A program made the position numbers and the translations under genes. Below the pieces are notes generated by a model. That model saw only the letters and a list, made by a program, of their open reading frames with translations, did not search any database and was not told the DNA's origin. From assembly GCA_027531395.1 (NCBI GenBank), contig JAPZRO010000004.1, positions 496,001 through 560,000 on the forward strand: DNA of 64,000 nucleotides, written 5' to 3'. Within the stretch, counting starts at the first letter, position 1. Each line of letters opens with the position of its first letter. The stretch comes from Porphyrobacter sp. (lineage in GTDB: Bacteria; Pseudomonadota; Alphaproteobacteria; Sphingomonadales; Sphingomonadaceae). Shown here in pieces: positions 1-9,273 of this stretch.

Positions 1-95
1 CTATTTACGCTCCCGCACGCCGCAGCGGCCCTTGTCCAAGGGCGATTTCGCTGACCCGGCGGGTCCGGATCAAGAGCTAGGATCGACGACATCCC
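1..95. other. Leader upstream of secY, no gene seen
   Basis: No complete or recognisable partial gene is visible here. In related genomes rplO usually precedes secY, but none of the three forward frames resembles the L15 C-terminus, so the upstream gene probably ends before the window. An AGGA at 79-82 could serve as a distant ribosome binding site for secY. Confidence 0.5.
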
Positions 96-1460
96 ATGGC
101 ATCACGCGCCGACAATATCGCGAGCAACCTCAACCTCGGCAATTTCGCCAAGGCCACCGAGCTCCGCCAGCGCATCTGGTTCACGATCGGGGCGCTGATC
201 GTCTTCCGTTTCCTGAGCTTCGTGCCGCTGCCCGGCGTCAACCCGCTGATCCTCAGCGAGCTGTATGACCAGACCCGTGGCGGCATCCTCGATTTGTTCA
301 ACACCTTTTCGGGCGGCAGCCTCGAGCGCATGAGTCTCATCGCGCTCGGCGTGATGCCCTACATCACCGCCTCGATCGTGGTGCAGATGGCTTCGGCGCT
401 GCACCCGACGCTTGCCGCGCTCAAGAAGGAAGGCGCCACTGGGCGCCAGAAGCTGAACCAGTACACCCGCTACGGCGCGGTGTTCCTGTGCGCGATCCAG
501 GGCTATTTCCTCGCGGTCGGCCTCGAAAGCTTCGGCGCGCAGAGCGGCCTGCAGGCGGTGGTTGATCCCGGCTACATGTTCCGCATCGTTGCCGTCATCA
601 ACCTCGTTGGCGGTACCATGTTCCTGCTGTGGCTGGGCGAGCAGATCACCAGTCGTGGCATCGGCAACGGCGTTTCGCTGATCATCATGGCGGGCATCGT
701 CGCCCAGTTCCCGACCTTCGGTTCCAACCTGTTCGAAGGCGGCCGCACCGGCTCGATTGCGCCGGTCATCATCATCGGCTTCATCGCCATGGTGGTGGGC
801 CTGATCCTGCTGATCTCCTTCATGGAGCGCGCCCAGCGCCGCCTGCTGATCCAGTATCCCAAGCGCGCGACGCAGAACGGGATGATGCAGGCCGACCGTT
901 CGCACCTGCCGCTCAAGATCAACACCGCGGGCGTGATCCCGCCGATCTTCGCCAGCTCGCTGCTGCTGCTGCCGCTGACCATCTCGCAGTTCGCCGGCCA
1001 GTCGGTCGACACCGAGAGCGGGTTCTACACCGTGATCCAGTCGCTCAACCAGTATCTCGCTCACGGGCAGCCGCTCTACATGGCGCTCTATGCGACCGGC
1101 ATCATCTTCTTCTGCTTCTTCTATACCGCGGTGGTGTTCAACCCCGAGGAGACGGCGGACAACCTGAAGAAGAACGGCGGCTTCATCCCCGGCATCCGTC
1201 CGGGCAAGCGCACCGCGGACTATCTCGAATATGTCCTCACCCGCATCACCGTGATCGGCGCGATCTATCTGACGCTGGTCTGCGTGCTGCCGGAGTACAT
1301 GATCGCCCAGACCGGCATTCCGCTGTTCCTGGGCGGCACCAGCCTGCTGATCGTCGTCAACGTCACCGTCGACACGATCACCCAGGTCCAGTCGCACCTG
1401 CTGGCGCACCAGTATGGCGATCTCATCAAGAAGGCCAAGCTCAAGGGGCGGATGCGCTGA
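96..1460 (+). CDS. secY: Protein translocase subunit SecY
   Basis: This is the channel-forming subunit of the SecYEG translocon, which moves unfolded proteins through or into the inner membrane. The 454-residue length fits the family. The protein has about ten hydrophobic segments and typical SecY features: an N-terminal amphipathic stretch (NLGNFAKATELRQRIWFT), the plug and second-helix region (GGSLERMSLIALGVMPYITA), the cytosolic loop with QYPKRATQNG, and the C-terminal GIRPGKRTADYLEYVLTRIT. It lies directly upstream of adk, the usual alphaproteobacterial order at the end of the spc operon. Nothing looks truncated. Confidence 0.97.
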   Translation: MASRADNIASNLNLGNFAKATELRQRIWFTIGALIVFRFLSFVPLPGVNPLILSELYDQTRGGILDLFNTFSGGSLERMSLIALGVMPYITASIVVQMASALHPTLAALKKEGATGRQKLNQYTRYGAVFLCAIQGYFLAVGLESFGAQSGLQAVVDPGYMFRIVAVINLVGGTMFLLWLGEQITSRGIGNGVSLIIMAGIVAQFPTFGSNLFEGGRTGSIAPVIIIGFIAMVVGLILLISFMERAQRRLLIQYPKRATQNGMMQADRSHLPLKINTAGVIPPIFASSLLLLPLTISQFAGQSVDTESGFYTVIQSLNQYLAHGQPLYMALYATGIIFFCFFYTAVVFNPEETADNLKKNGGFIPGIRPGKRTADYLEYVLTRITVIGAIYLTLVCVLPEYMIAQTGIPLFLGGTSLLIVVNVTVDTITQVQSHLLAHQYGDLIKKAKLKGRMR

Positions 1461-1565
1461 GGTCAGGCCCAAGTCTGATACTTGACGCAAGCACCACCAT
1501 GGTTGAACCCGCAGTTCTGAAAGCAAGCCGCCGGCATGAACCGGCGGTGTAATGGGGGACGGTTC

Positions 1566-2213
1566 GTGAACATCATTCTTCTTGGTCCTCCCGGAGCAGG
1601 CAAGGGCACGCAGAGCGCCGGACTGGTCGAGCGGCACGGCATGCGCCAGCTTTCGACCGGCGACATGCTGCGCGCCGCGGTCAAGGCCGGCACGCCGGTC
1701 GGGCTCAAGGCCAAGGCCGTGATGGAGCGCGGCGAGCTGGTCTCGGACGAGATCGTCTCGGACCTGATCGACGCGGAACTCGCTGCGATGGGCCCGGAAA
1801 CCGGCGCCATCTTCGACGGCTACCCGCGCACCGCCGCACAGGCCGATTCGCTCGACGCGATCCTCGCCCGCAACGGCCGCGCGCTCGATCACGTGATCGA
1901 GCTCGAAGTCGACGAGGACGCGCTGGTCGAGCGCATCACCGGCCGCTTCTCCTGCGCCAATTGCGGTGCGCTCTATCACGACACCGCCAATCCGCCCGCC
2001 AAGGAAGGCGTGTGCGACAGCTGCGGCAGCACCGAATTCAAGCGCCGTCCCGACGACAACGAGGAAACCGTGCGCACCCGGATGCAGGAATACCGCGCCA
2101 AGACCGCGCCGATCCTGCCCGGCTACGAAGCGCGCGGGATCGTCTCGCGGATCGACGGCATGGCCGCGATCGACACGGTCGCCGAACAGATCGACGCCAT
2201 TCTGCGCGGCTGA
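1566..2213 (+). CDS. adk: Adenylate kinase
   Basis: Catalyses ATP + AMP to 2 ADP in the cytosol and balances adenine nucleotide pools. The P-loop GPPGAGKGTQ sits at residues 7-16, followed by the AMP-binding STGDMLR and the DGYPRT motif. The LID carries four cysteines (CANC and CDSC), a zinc-finger-type LID as in Gram-positive and many alphaproteobacterial enzymes. I chose the GTG at 1566, which gives 215 residues and starts exactly at the canonical VNIILLGPPG; an upstream ATG at 1536 would add ten unconserved residues. The 105-bp spacing from secY suggests co-transcription. Confidence 0.96.
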   Translation: MNIILLGPPGAGKGTQSAGLVERHGMRQLSTGDMLRAAVKAGTPVGLKAKAVMERGELVSDEIVSDLIDAELAAMGPETGAIFDGYPRTAAQADSLDAILARNGRALDHVIELEVDEDALVERITGRFSCANCGALYHDTANPPAKEGVCDSCGSTEFKRRPDDNEETVRTRMQEYRAKTAPILPGYEARGIVSRIDGMAAIDTVAEQIDAILRG

Positions 2214-2283
2214 TTGTGCGGGGGCGCTTTCGCGCCGCCAAGCTTTGGCCTAAGCACCCGTCTCGATGAGGGAGGTTGCCGCC

Positions 2284-3129
2284 ATGCCGAAATTCCGTCT
2301 GTCCTGCGCGCTCGCGGCGCTTTCGCTGCTCTCCGCCGCGCCAGTGGCTGCCGAGGTGACCGGCGGCGGCCCGGACAGCTTCGTCTCGCGCCACGAGGTG
2401 GTGGTCAAGGCCAGCCCCAAGGAAGTGTGGCTGGCGCTGATCTCGCCCGCGACATGGTGGACCTCCGAGCACACCTGGTCGGGCGAGGCGGCCAATCTCA
2501 CGCTCACGCCGCAGGCGGGCGGGTGCTTCTGCGAGAAGATCCCCGAAGTCGACGAGCCCGGGCGCTTCACGCTCGAAGGCAGCGTCGAGCATATGCGCGT
2601 GATCCAGGCCTATCCCGAACGCGCGCTGCGCATGCAGGGCGCGCTCGGCCCGCTCCAGAGCGAGCCGGTCAACGGCATCCTCACCATCGCCATCAGCGAG
2701 GTTGAGCAGGGCACGCGGATCGTGTGGGAATACAATGTCGGCGGGCCGATGCGCTATGAATTGCCGGTGATCGCGCGCGCGGTCGACGGGGTGATGGGCC
2801 TGCAGATCAAGTCGCTCGCCAAGGGCCTTGGCCCGGTCGAGATGCCGAAGCCCGAGCCCGAGCCCGAGCCGGAACCTGCGCCCGAGGGCGAGCCTGCCGC
2901 CGATGAGGCTGCGCCCGCGCCTGCGCCGGCCAAGGCCCCTGCGGCTCCCGCGAAGGCTCCCGCCGCAGCGACCGCGCCCGGCGCCAAGGCGCCCGTGGTT
3001 CCGGTGGCACCCGCAAAGGCTGCGGCCAAACCTGCAGAGCAGGTGCCCGAGAAGGCCCCCCCGCCCAAGGCGAAGATCCCCACGGTCGATGACGTGTTCA
3101 GCGACCTGGCCGACGAGGACAAGCCCTAG
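2284..3129 (+). CDS. Exported SRPBCC-like protein with Pro/Ala-rich tail
   Basis: A 281-residue protein with an N-terminal signal peptide (RLSCALAALSLLSAAPVAAE). Residues from about 30 to 185 look like an SRPBCC/START-type fold: SRHEVVVKASPKEVWLALIS and the tryptophan-rich PATWWTSEHTW match the opening strand and helix of such proteins. The last third is low-complexity: EPEP repeats, then alternating Ala/Pro/Lys up to a short acidic end, probably a flexible linker. The ATG at 2284 follows a good GGGAGG site; the ATG at 2266 lies within that site. The ligand and function are unknown. The position between adk and rpsM is unusual because those genes are normally adjacent. Confidence 0.7.
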   Translation: MPKFRLSCALAALSLLSAAPVAAEVTGGGPDSFVSRHEVVVKASPKEVWLALISPATWWTSEHTWSGEAANLTLTPQAGGCFCEKIPEVDEPGRFTLEGSVEHMRVIQAYPERALRMQGALGPLQSEPVNGILTIAISEVEQGTRIVWEYNVGGPMRYELPVIARAVDGVMGLQIKSLAKGLGPVEMPKPEPEPEPEPAPEGEPAADEAAPAPAPAKAPAAPAKAPAAATAPGAKAPVVPVAPAKAAAKPAEQVPEKAPPPKAKIPTVDDVFSDLADEDKP

Positions 3130-3208
3130 ATCCGGCTCCGCGCCCGCGCTCCGGGACGGCGGGGCAGGGGGCTTGACGGGGCTTGCAAAGGGTTTCGGGT
3201 TCAGGCGG

Positions 3209-3237
3209 TTGACGGGCTGGCCGAATCAGCCTATGCG
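3209..3237 (+). promoter_or_regulatory. Candidate sigma-70 promoter of rpsM
   Basis: TTGACG at 3209-3214 and TATGCG at 3232-3237 are separated by exactly 17 bases. This would start a leader of about 180 bases before the rpsM GTG. A second TTGACG lies at about 3173. A dedicated promoter makes sense because the SRPBCC-like gene separates rpsM from adk. Predicted by eye only. Confidence 0.4.
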
Positions 3238-3426
3238 CGCGGCTCATTCGACATGCTCGAAGCAAGTTCGGCAGGCACAGCGCCCGCGCGTGCCAACCGG
3301 ACTTTTTGCCGTTTGCGTTCCTGCGACCTCGCAGGCGTCGAGGCAAGCGGGCAGGGGAATGAATGAGCGTTGAGATAGGGGCGGGCCCTGATGGCCCTCA
3401 AGTCCCTGTGGAGCATGGAGAAATAA

Positions 3427-3795
3427 GTGGCTCGTATTGCCGGGGTCAATATCCCCACCAACAAGCGCGTGATCATCGCGCTCACCTATATTCACGGGAT
3501 CGGTCGCACCACGGCTGTCCAGATCGCTGACAAGCTGGGCATCGCGCACACCGCGCGCGTGCAGGACCTCTCGGACGAGGACATCCTGCGCATCCGCGAA
3601 ACCATCGACGCCGATTTCACCGTGGAAGGCGACCTGCGTCGTCAGACCGCGATGAACATCAAGCGCCTGATGGACCTGCGCGCCTATCGTGGCCTGCGTC
3701 ACCGCAATGGTCTGCCCGTCCGCGGCCAGCGCACCCACACCAACGCCCGCACCCGCAAGGGCAAGGCCAAGCCCATCGCGGGCAAGAAGAAGTAA
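3427..3795 (+). CDS. rpsM: 30S ribosomal protein S13
   Basis: A head protein of the small subunit that contacts the 50S subunit and the P-site tRNA. The 122 residues begin [15 protein letters not shown], the conserved S13 start, contain the helix-hairpin-helix region ([19 protein letters not shown]) and end in the basic [17 protein letters not shown] tail. The start codon is GTG. It is followed by rpsK after 56 bases, the usual alpha-operon order. Confidence 0.97.
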   Translation: MARIAGVNIPTNKRVIIALTYIHGIGRTTAVQIADKLGIAHTARVQDLSDEDILRIRETIDADFTVEGDLRRQTAMNIKRLMDLRAYRGLRHRNGLPVRGQRTHTNARTRKGKAKPIAGKKK

Positions 3796-3851
3796 GCTGC
3801 GGGCTCAGCCCCCACGCTTTTTCCTTCTGACGAGCTAGAGGAATATAGAAA

Positions 3852-4241
3852 ATGGCACGCGAACCAGGCCGTATCCGGCGCCGTGACAAGAAGAACATCA
3901 CCAGCGGCGTTGCGCACATCAACGCCAGCTTCAACAACACCATGATCACCATCACCGATGCGCAGGGCAATGCGATCAGCTGGTCCAGCGCCGGCATGAT
4001 GGGCTTCAAGGGCAGCCGCAAGTCGACCCCGTATGCAGCGCAGGTCGCTGCCGACGATGCCGGCAAGAAGGCTGCCGAGCACGGCGTTCGCACGCTCGAA
4101 GTCGAAGTGAAGGGCCCGGGTTCGGGTCGTGAAAGCGCACTGCGCGGCCTCGCCGCCGTGGGCTTCAACATCACTTCGATCCGCGACGTGACTCCGATCC
4201 CGCACAACGGGGTCCGTCCCTCGAAGCGTCGCCGCGTCTGA
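3852..4241 (+). CDS. rpsK: 30S ribosomal protein S11
   Basis: A platform protein of the small subunit that lines the mRNA exit region. It has 129 residues with hallmark segments: [41 protein letters not shown], the [13 protein letters not shown] motif and the basic end RPSKRRRV. It lies between rpsM and rpoA and is complete. Confidence 0.97.
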   Translation: MAREPGRIRRRDKKNITSGVAHINASFNNTMITITDAQGNAISWSSAGMMGFKGSRKSTPYAAQVAADDAGKKAAEHGVRTLEVEVKGPGSGRESALRGLAAVGFNITSIRDVTPIPHNGVRPSKRRRV

Positions 4242-4367
4242 TCCGCCGGGATGGCGGCGGCAATCCGTGCCGTCGCCGCCCGAAGGGGCCAGAAGCAGCA
4301 CCGCCCGCAGAGCTTCCGGCCCGCCCAGAATTTGAACCGCCCGCCAAGGGCGAATTAGGGGAAATCC

Positions 4368-5423
4368 ATGTCCGTCAACACGAAGAACTGGCAGGAACTC
4401 AAGAAACCCAACACCCTCGAAATCAAGGATGGCGGCGATCGTCAGCGCAAGGCGACCTTCGTTGCCGAACCGCTCGAGCGCGGCTTCGGCCTTACGCTCG
4501 GCAACGCGCTGCGCCGGGTGCTGCTCTCCAGCCTCCAGGGCGCCGCGATCACCTCGATCAAGATCGAGAACGTGCTGCATGAATTCTCGTCGCTCGCCGG
4601 CGTGCGCGAGGACGTGACCGATATCGTCCTCAACGTAAAGCAGATCGCGCTGAAGATGGAAGGCGAAGGCCCCAAGCGGCTCCAGCTTTCGGCCACCGGC
4701 CCGGGCGCGGTCAAGGCTGGCGATATTGCCGTGACCGGCGACATCGAAGTCATGAACAAGGATCTGGTGATCTGCCAGCTCGATGAAGGCGCGACGCTCA
4801 ACATGGAGCTGACCGCTGACACCGGCAAGGGCTACTCGCCCGCCGTGCAGAACCGTCCGGTGGACGCGCCGATCGGCCTCATTCCGGTCGACTCGCTCTA
4901 CTCGCCGGTGCGTCAGGTGAGCTACAAGGTCGAGAACGCCCGCGTCGGGCAGGAGCTCGACTACGACAAGCTCAGCCTTACCGTCGAAACCGATGGCACT
5001 GTCACCCCGGAAGACGCCGTGGCCTATGCCGCGCGCATCCTGCAGGATCAGCTGACCCTCTTCGTCCACTTCGAGGACGGCATTCCGCAGCCGCAGAGCG
5101 CGATGATCGGCCATGCCGTGCAGCCGGAAGAAAGCGACGCCAACCAGCTCAACCGCTACCTCCTCAAGAAGGTGGACGAGCTGGAACTGTCGGTGCGTTC
5201 GGCCAACTGCCTCAAGAACGACAACATCATCTACATCGGCGATCTGGTCCAGAAGACCGAAGCCGAGATGCTGCGCACGCCGAACTTCGGCCGCAAGTCG
5301 CTCAACGAGATCAAGGAAGTGCTCTCGAGCATGGGCCTGCGCCTCGGGATGGACATCCCGGGCTGGCCGCCCGAGAACATCGAAGAGATGGCCAAGAAGC
5401 TCGAACAGGAACTGCTTGGCTGA
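4368..5423 (+). CDS. rpoA: DNA-directed RNA polymerase subunit alpha
   Basis: The alpha subunit dimerises to nucleate RNA polymerase assembly and contacts UP elements and activators through its C-terminal domain. The N-terminal domain shows [20 protein letters not shown], the standard dimerisation motif; the C-terminal domain shows [16 protein letters not shown] and LGRKSL-like helix-hairpin-helix sequence ([14 protein letters not shown]). The length of 351 residues is slightly above the E. coli protein and normal for alphaproteobacteria. The gap to rplQ is long (194 bases) and contains a stable hairpin. Confidence 0.97.
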   Translation: MSVNTKNWQELKKPNTLEIKDGGDRQRKATFVAEPLERGFGLTLGNALRRVLLSSLQGAAITSIKIENVLHEFSSLAGVREDVTDIVLNVKQIALKMEGEGPKRLQLSATGPGAVKAGDIAVTGDIEVMNKDLVICQLDEGATLNMELTADTGKGYSPAVQNRPVDAPIGLIPVDSLYSPVRQVSYKVENARVGQELDYDKLSLTVETDGTVTPEDAVAYAARILQDQLTLFVHFEDGIPQPQSAMIGHAVQPEESDANQLNRYLLKKVDELELSVRSANCLKNDNIIYIGDLVQKTEAEMLRTPNFGRKSLNEIKEVLSSMGLRLGMDIPGWPPENIEEMAKKLEQELLG

Positions 5424-5430
5424 TGCTTCG

Positions 5431-5457
5431 CCGCTCCCGAGCGCAAGCTCGGGGCGG
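5431..5457 (+). other. GNRA-loop hairpin between rpoA and rplQ
   Basis: CCGC, a bulged T, then CCCGAGC pair with GCTCGGG and GCGG around a GCAA tetraloop, giving 11 base pairs with one bulge. There is no T-run after it, so a simple intrinsic terminator is unlikely. It starts 8 bases after the rpoA stop and may be an RNA processing or stabilising element in the rpoA-rplQ message. Inference only. Confidence 0.4.
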
Positions 5458-5617
5458 ACTGAAGCGAAGCCGGCCGTCGGGCTTCAGCCCGTTCGACGTC
5501 ACGGGATTTACTCCCGCGACGGTCTGGCCAGAGAGATGGGCGAAGGTGGCGGCCCTGACAGACAGCCACCAGCACTGGGGTACCTGAAACGGCCCCTTTT
5601 CGAACGGAGTAAAGAAT

Positions 5618-6037
5618 ATGCGTCATGGTATGTCGGGCCGCAAGCTGGGCCGCAAGACCGGTCACCGCCACGCGCTGCTGCGCAACCTCGCGGCGGCTCT
5701 GATCAAGCACGAGCAGATTACCACTACCCTGCCCAAGGCCAAGGAACTGCGCCCCTACGTCGAGAAGCTGATCACGCTCGCCAAGCGTGGCGGCCTGTCG
5801 AACCGTCGTCTGGCGATGAGCCGTCTGGGTGACGAGGCCCAGCTCAAGAAGCTGTTCGAAGTTCTGGCCGAGCGTTACGCGGATCGCGACGGCGGCTACA
5901 CCCGCGTGCTGCGCGCCGGCATCCGTGCCTCGGACGCGGTGCAGATGGCGATCATCGAGCTGGTCGACCGCGACGAAGCTGCCAAGGGCCAGGATTCGGG
6001 TCCGGTGCAGTCGGAAGACGAATACGAAGACGCGTAA
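5618..6037 (+). CDS. rplQ: 50S ribosomal protein L17
   Basis: A large-subunit protein near the polypeptide exit tunnel. The 139-residue product starts [23 protein letters not shown]-like and contains [20 protein letters not shown], both diagnostic of L17. The acidic C-terminal extension (QSEDEYEDA) is longer than in E. coli, as in other alphaproteobacteria. It is the last gene of the ribosomal cluster and is followed by an intrinsic terminator. Confidence 0.96.
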   Translation: MRHGMSGRKLGRKTGHRHALLRNLAAALIKHEQITTTLPKAKELRPYVEKLITLAKRGGLSNRRLAMSRLGDEAQLKKLFEVLAERYADRDGGYTRVLRAGIRASDAVQMAIIELVDRDEAAKGQDSGPVQSEDEYEDA

Positions 6038-6063
6038 GCCGCGCTTCGACCAACGCACGAACA

Positions 6064-6099
6064 GGGCCGCCCGGAGCAATCCGGCGGCCCTTTTCTTTT
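6064..6099 (+). terminator. Intrinsic terminator after rplQ
   Basis: GGGCCGCC (6064-6071) pairs perfectly with GGCGGCCC (6083-6090), and the stem is followed directly by TTTTCTTTT. It closes the ribosomal/rpoA transcription unit. Confidence 0.85.
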
Positions 6100-6125
6100 G
6101 GAGCAGGCGGGGTAGGGTGCGCGCC

Positions 6126-7553
6126 ATGATCCGCACCACGCTCGCAGCCGCCACGCTGCTCCTCGCCGCCGCTCCCGCCGTCGCCCAGAGTCAGCAGGAG
6201 GCGCTCGATGCGCGCTACGACCGGGCGGTCGCGGCGGGCTATAAGGCGCTGATGCTGTGCAGCGCGATCGCGCTGGCCGAGCGCAACGGCACCACCCGTA
6301 CGCCGGAGAGCGTCGCGCAGTGGGAGCTGACCGGCATCCAGACTCCGCACAACGCGCTGCTAAGCGCTCTGCCCCACGAGATTGTCCGCCGCCCGACCGG
6401 CCAGATCGCGCACGTTGCGGTGAAATGGGCCGAGGACATGCCCGCCCGCATTGCCGCCTATTTCGGGACGGACACCGGCTGTTCGACCTTCCCGATCGGC
6501 GCGCCCGAAGATGTCAGCAATCCGCAGGCGCCTGTGCCGGTGGCAGCGCCGGCCGAGGACAAGGTCATCATGTCTGGCGTCATTCCCGGCAGTGAAGGCG
6601 GCACAGTTCCGCCGCTGACGCCGCTCGCCAAGGTGCTCGATGCAGCGCGCGCAGGCCAATATGGGCAAGGTTCGCGCACTACCGCCGCGCTGGTGCGGAT
6701 CAACCGCCAAGGGAATGGCCTGGTCGAACAGGCGGTATATGCGCCGGGCTTCGACGAGAAGACTCCGCAGCGCACCTGGTCGGTCGCCAAGTCGATCGCG
6801 GCGACGCTGGTCGGTGCGACGGTGCTGGCGGGCGAGACCAGCGTCGATGAACCGGTCGGCATCAATTACTGGCGCAGCGGTGGGGGGAGCGATCCGCGCA
6901 ATGCGGTCACCCTCGATCACGCGCTGCGCATGGCGACGGGACGCTATTCCGACACGCCGGGCAACCGCACCGATGCGCTCTATTTCGGCGGATCGACGGT
7001 GGACGAGACGGCGATCAACTGGCCGTTGATCCACAAGCCCGGCACCGTGTTCCGCTATGCCAACAACGACACGCTGCTGGCGGTGAAGGCGATCGGCGGG
7101 TGGCTGACCTATTACCCGCCGCACGAATTCTTCGCCAAGCTCGGCATGAAGCACACTGTCGCCGAGACCGACATCCGCGGCGAATACATCCTTTCCTCGC
7201 AGGTGTGGACCACGGCCGCCGATCTGGCGAAGTTCGGCCAGCTTTATCTGAACGACGGCAAGCTCCCTTCGGGCGAACGGGTGCTGCCCGAGGGCTGGGC
7301 GAAATATGTCGCCACCCCGTCCGGCCCCCAGCCCGAGGGTGCTTTCGGCTATGGCGCGGGGTTCTGGCTGATGAACAAAAGCGATGGCGTGCCGGCCGAC
7401 ACCTTCGCGGCCTTCGGCAATCGCGGGCAATATGTCGTGATCGTGCCCTCGCGCAACGTTGTGATCGTGCGCCGCGGCGAAGACCCGCCGGGATCGGGCT
7501 TCGACATTGCCGCCTTCACCCGCGACGTGCTGGCCGCGCTACCTGCCGAATAA
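6126..7553 (+). CDS. Serine hydrolase, beta-lactamase/class C PBP family
   Basis: A 475-residue exported protein with signal peptide ([21 protein letters not shown]). The second half matches the beta-lactamase-related serine hydrolase fold: the nucleophile motif SVAK (in [14 protein letters not shown]), the YxN motif in [13 protein letters not shown], and a late GYGAGFWLM region. The first ~170 residues carry no domain I recognise. Such enzymes include esterases, D-aminopeptidases and 6-aminohexanoate-dimer hydrolases; the substrate cannot be read from the sequence. The ATG at 6126 was chosen because it begins the signal peptide; the open frame extends further upstream through rplQ without meaning. 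Confidence 0.8.
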   Translation: MIRTTLAAATLLLAAAPAVAQSQQEALDARYDRAVAAGYKALMLCSAIALAERNGTTRTPESVAQWELTGIQTPHNALLSALPHEIVRRPTGQIAHVAVKWAEDMPARIAAYFGTDTGCSTFPIGAPEDVSNPQAPVPVAAPAEDKVIMSGVIPGSEGGTVPPLTPLAKVLDAARAGQYGQGSRTTAALVRINRQGNGLVEQAVYAPGFDEKTPQRTWSVAKSIAATLVGATVLAGETSVDEPVGINYWRSGGGSDPRNAVTLDHALRMATGRYSDTPGNRTDALYFGGSTVDETAINWPLIHKPGTVFRYANNDTLLAVKAIGGWLTYYPPHEFFAKLGMKHTVAETDIRGEYILSSQVWTTAADLAKFGQLYLNDGKLPSGERVLPEGWAKYVATPSGPQPEGAFGYGAGFWLMNKSDGVPADTFAAFGNRGQYVVIVPSRNVVIVRRGEDPPGSGFDIAAFTRDVLAALPAE

Positions 7554-7684
7554 GCGTTCAGCAAAACAGCCACGAATATTAACAATCGCTGTCAGCCCGA
7601 TTCAGCTTCGTCTCAGGGCGAATCGCGCAGTTTCTCCTTGTCACCGGCGCAATCACGCCTCGGTGCCAAGCGAGGATGAGACTC

Positions 7685-8236
7685 ATGACGACCACCACCA
7701 CCCGACTGGCGCGGACCACGCTCGGCACGCTCGCGGCCGGCGCGCTGGCCGTCGCTTCCGCCACCCCTGCCATGGCCGACGACCGGCGCGACCGCGACGG
7801 CATCGGCGCGGGCGAGATCATCGCCGGCGCGGTGGTGATCGGCGGGATTGCCGCGCTGGCCGGCGCCTTCGATGGCGACCGCGACCGCTGGGACCGCGGT
7901 GACCGCTGGGATCGCGGCGACCGCTGGGATCGCGGTGATCGCTGGGAGCGCGGAGACCGCTACGGCTTCGGTGGCGGAGCGCGCGGGGCGGTCGAACGCT
8001 GCGTGCGGGCAGCCGAGAACCAGGCCCGGCGCTTTGGCGGTTATCGTTTTGCCGACGTGATCGACGTGCGCGATGTCGACCGCCGCCGCTTCGGCTTCCG
8101 CATCGAAGGCCGGATCGAAGTCGGCGACGGCGGACGCTGGGGCGGGCGCGGCTATGATCGCGGTCGCTTCACCTGCCGCCTCGACGGACGCGGCGCGCCG
8201 CTGATCAACTTCGACGGCATCCGCGGCCTGCGCTGA
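7685..8236 (+). CDS. Secreted Arg/Asp-rich repeat protein
   Basis: A 183-residue protein with a signal peptide ending near ATPAMAD. It has a hydrophobic glycine-rich segment (GEIIAGAVVIGGIAALAGAF), then four RWDRGD-type hexapeptides, then a C-terminal domain with two cysteines (VERCVRAAEN and FTCRLDG). I chose the ATG at 7685 because GAGG at 7672-7675 is spaced correctly; the ATG at 7676 touches that site. The layout (signal peptide, hydrophobic Gly patch, C...C domain) is repeated in the next gene, so the two are probably paralogues. Function unknown, probably envelope-associated. Confidence 0.75.
   Translation: MTTTTTRLARTTLGTLAAGALAVASATPAMADDRRDRDGIGAGEIIAGAVVIGGIAALAGAFDGDRDRWDRGDRWDRGDRWDRGDRWERGDRYGFGGGARGAVERCVRAAENQARRFGGYRFADVIDVRDVDRRRFGFRIEGRIEVGDGGRWGGRGYDRGRFTCRLDGRGAPLINFDGIRGLR
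7886..7957 (+). repeat. Four 18-bp in-frame tandem repeats
   Basis: Four consecutive units of the type CGCTGGGAYCGCGGNGAY encode RWDRGD three times and RWERGD once. Differences are mainly in third codon positions, so the amino acid repeat appears maintained. Copy number could vary by slippage. Confidence 0.85.
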
Positions 8237-8354
8237 CCCACTCCCTACCCGCGCCGCTCCCCTCGGCACCCGGGCACCCCCGCCGCCTCGCCGCCCGCAA
8301 GGGTTGGCGGGGCGGCTCGCGTCGGGCGACACGTTCAGCCCAGCGCAAGCCTGA

Positions 8355-8368
8355 CACGGTTAACCGTG
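8355..8368. promoter_or_regulatory. 14-bp perfect palindrome, candidate operator
   Basis: CACGGTTAACCGTG is a perfect palindrome 54 bases upstream of the secreted-protein gene at 8422. Its position and symmetry suit a dimeric regulator. The regulator is unknown. Confidence 0.4.
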
Positions 8369-8421
8369 CTCGCATCAGAGCGTTTGGTGGGCGCTTGCAA
8401 CGCAATCAGGAGGGAGCATTC

Positions 8422-9273
8422 ATGGCTCTGAAGTTCCGTGCGCTGGCGCTTGCCGGTGCGCTTGCCGGCACCACCATTCTCGCCGCTCCGGCCGCGGCCG
8501 CCACCCAGCCTGCTGCGCTGACCGGCCTCGGCGCACCCGCTTCGGCCTTCGATTACAGCCGCTTCGATCCCGCCTCGGCCACCGCCGACTGGCGCTGCCG
8601 AGGGTGGGGCTGCCGGCGCTGGGGGCATCGTGGCTGGCGGCGCAATCGCGTGGATGCCGGCGACGTGCTGATCGGTGCGGCGATCATCGGCGGGATTGCC
8701 GCGATCGCCAGTTCCAACAACCGCCGCGAGCGCGACCGCGACGTCGTGGTGGTGCGCGACAATGACTGGCGCGACGACACCCGCCGCTACGATGATCGCC
8801 GGGCAGACCGGCGGGGCAGCGGCGCCTCGGGCCTCGACAGCGCGGTCGACCAGTGCCTCACCCGGATCGAGCGCGATGTGCGGGTCGACACGGTCGACAA
8901 TGTCGAGCGCACCGGCGCGGGCTGGATGGTCAGCGGCGCGCTGTTCAACGGTTCGCCGTTCCAGTGCCGGATCGGCAATGACGGACGGATCGAGAGCGTG
9001 GACTTCGGCGGCGGGAGCTTTGGCGGCTCTGACTGGGGCGCGGCTTCCGGTGCGGCTCCCCGCGCCGACGGTCAGTGGAGCGACGATCGCTACGCCTCGG
9101 CGCGCGCTGCGGTCGGCGGCACGGTGCGCCCCGACATGGCGGTGAGCGAGGCGAGCCTTCCTGCGGTCGCTGCGTCAGGTGCGGCGATGCCGGCCTATCC
9201 CGGCGGCCCGGTCCCGGGTGAAGAGATCCCGGTTTCTGGCCCAGAGACCATCGACGGCGATATCGGTGGCTAG
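8422..9273 (+). CDS. Secreted protein, paralogue-like to preceding gene
   Basis: A 283-residue protein with a signal peptide (ALALAGALAGTTILAAPAAA). It contains the same hydrophobic module as its neighbour (GDVLIGAAIIGGIAAIAS), a run rich in Arg and Asp, and a domain with two cysteines spaced as in the neighbour (VDQCLTRIERDV and FQCRIGNDGRI). An extra Ala/Ser/Pro-rich tail follows. The ATG at 8422 follows AGGAGGGAG at 8408; earlier starts lack such a site. The stop overlaps that of the convergent TRIC-like gene by four bases. Function unknown. Confidence 0.75.
   Translation: MALKFRALALAGALAGTTILAAPAAAATQPAALTGLGAPASAFDYSRFDPASATADWRCRGWGCRRWGHRGWRRNRVDAGDVLIGAAIIGGIAAIASSNNRRERDRDVVVVRDNDWRDDTRRYDDRRADRRGSGASGLDSAVDQCLTRIERDVRVDTVDNVERTGAGWMVSGALFNGSPFQCRIGNDGRIESVDFGGGSFGGSDWGAASGAAPRADGQWSDDRYASARAAVGGTVRPDMAVSEASLPAVAASGAAMPAYPGGPVPGEEIPVSGPETIDGDIGG

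Noticed and set aside
102-1979. Open frame of 625 codons on the minus strand
   Set aside because: Antisense to secY and adk, composed of shadow residues; the real genes are well conserved.
2848-3010. EPEP and Ala/Pro-rich stretch as a mobile or satellite repeat
   Set aside because: It is in-frame low-complexity coding sequence of the exported SRPBCC-like protein, not an independent repeat.
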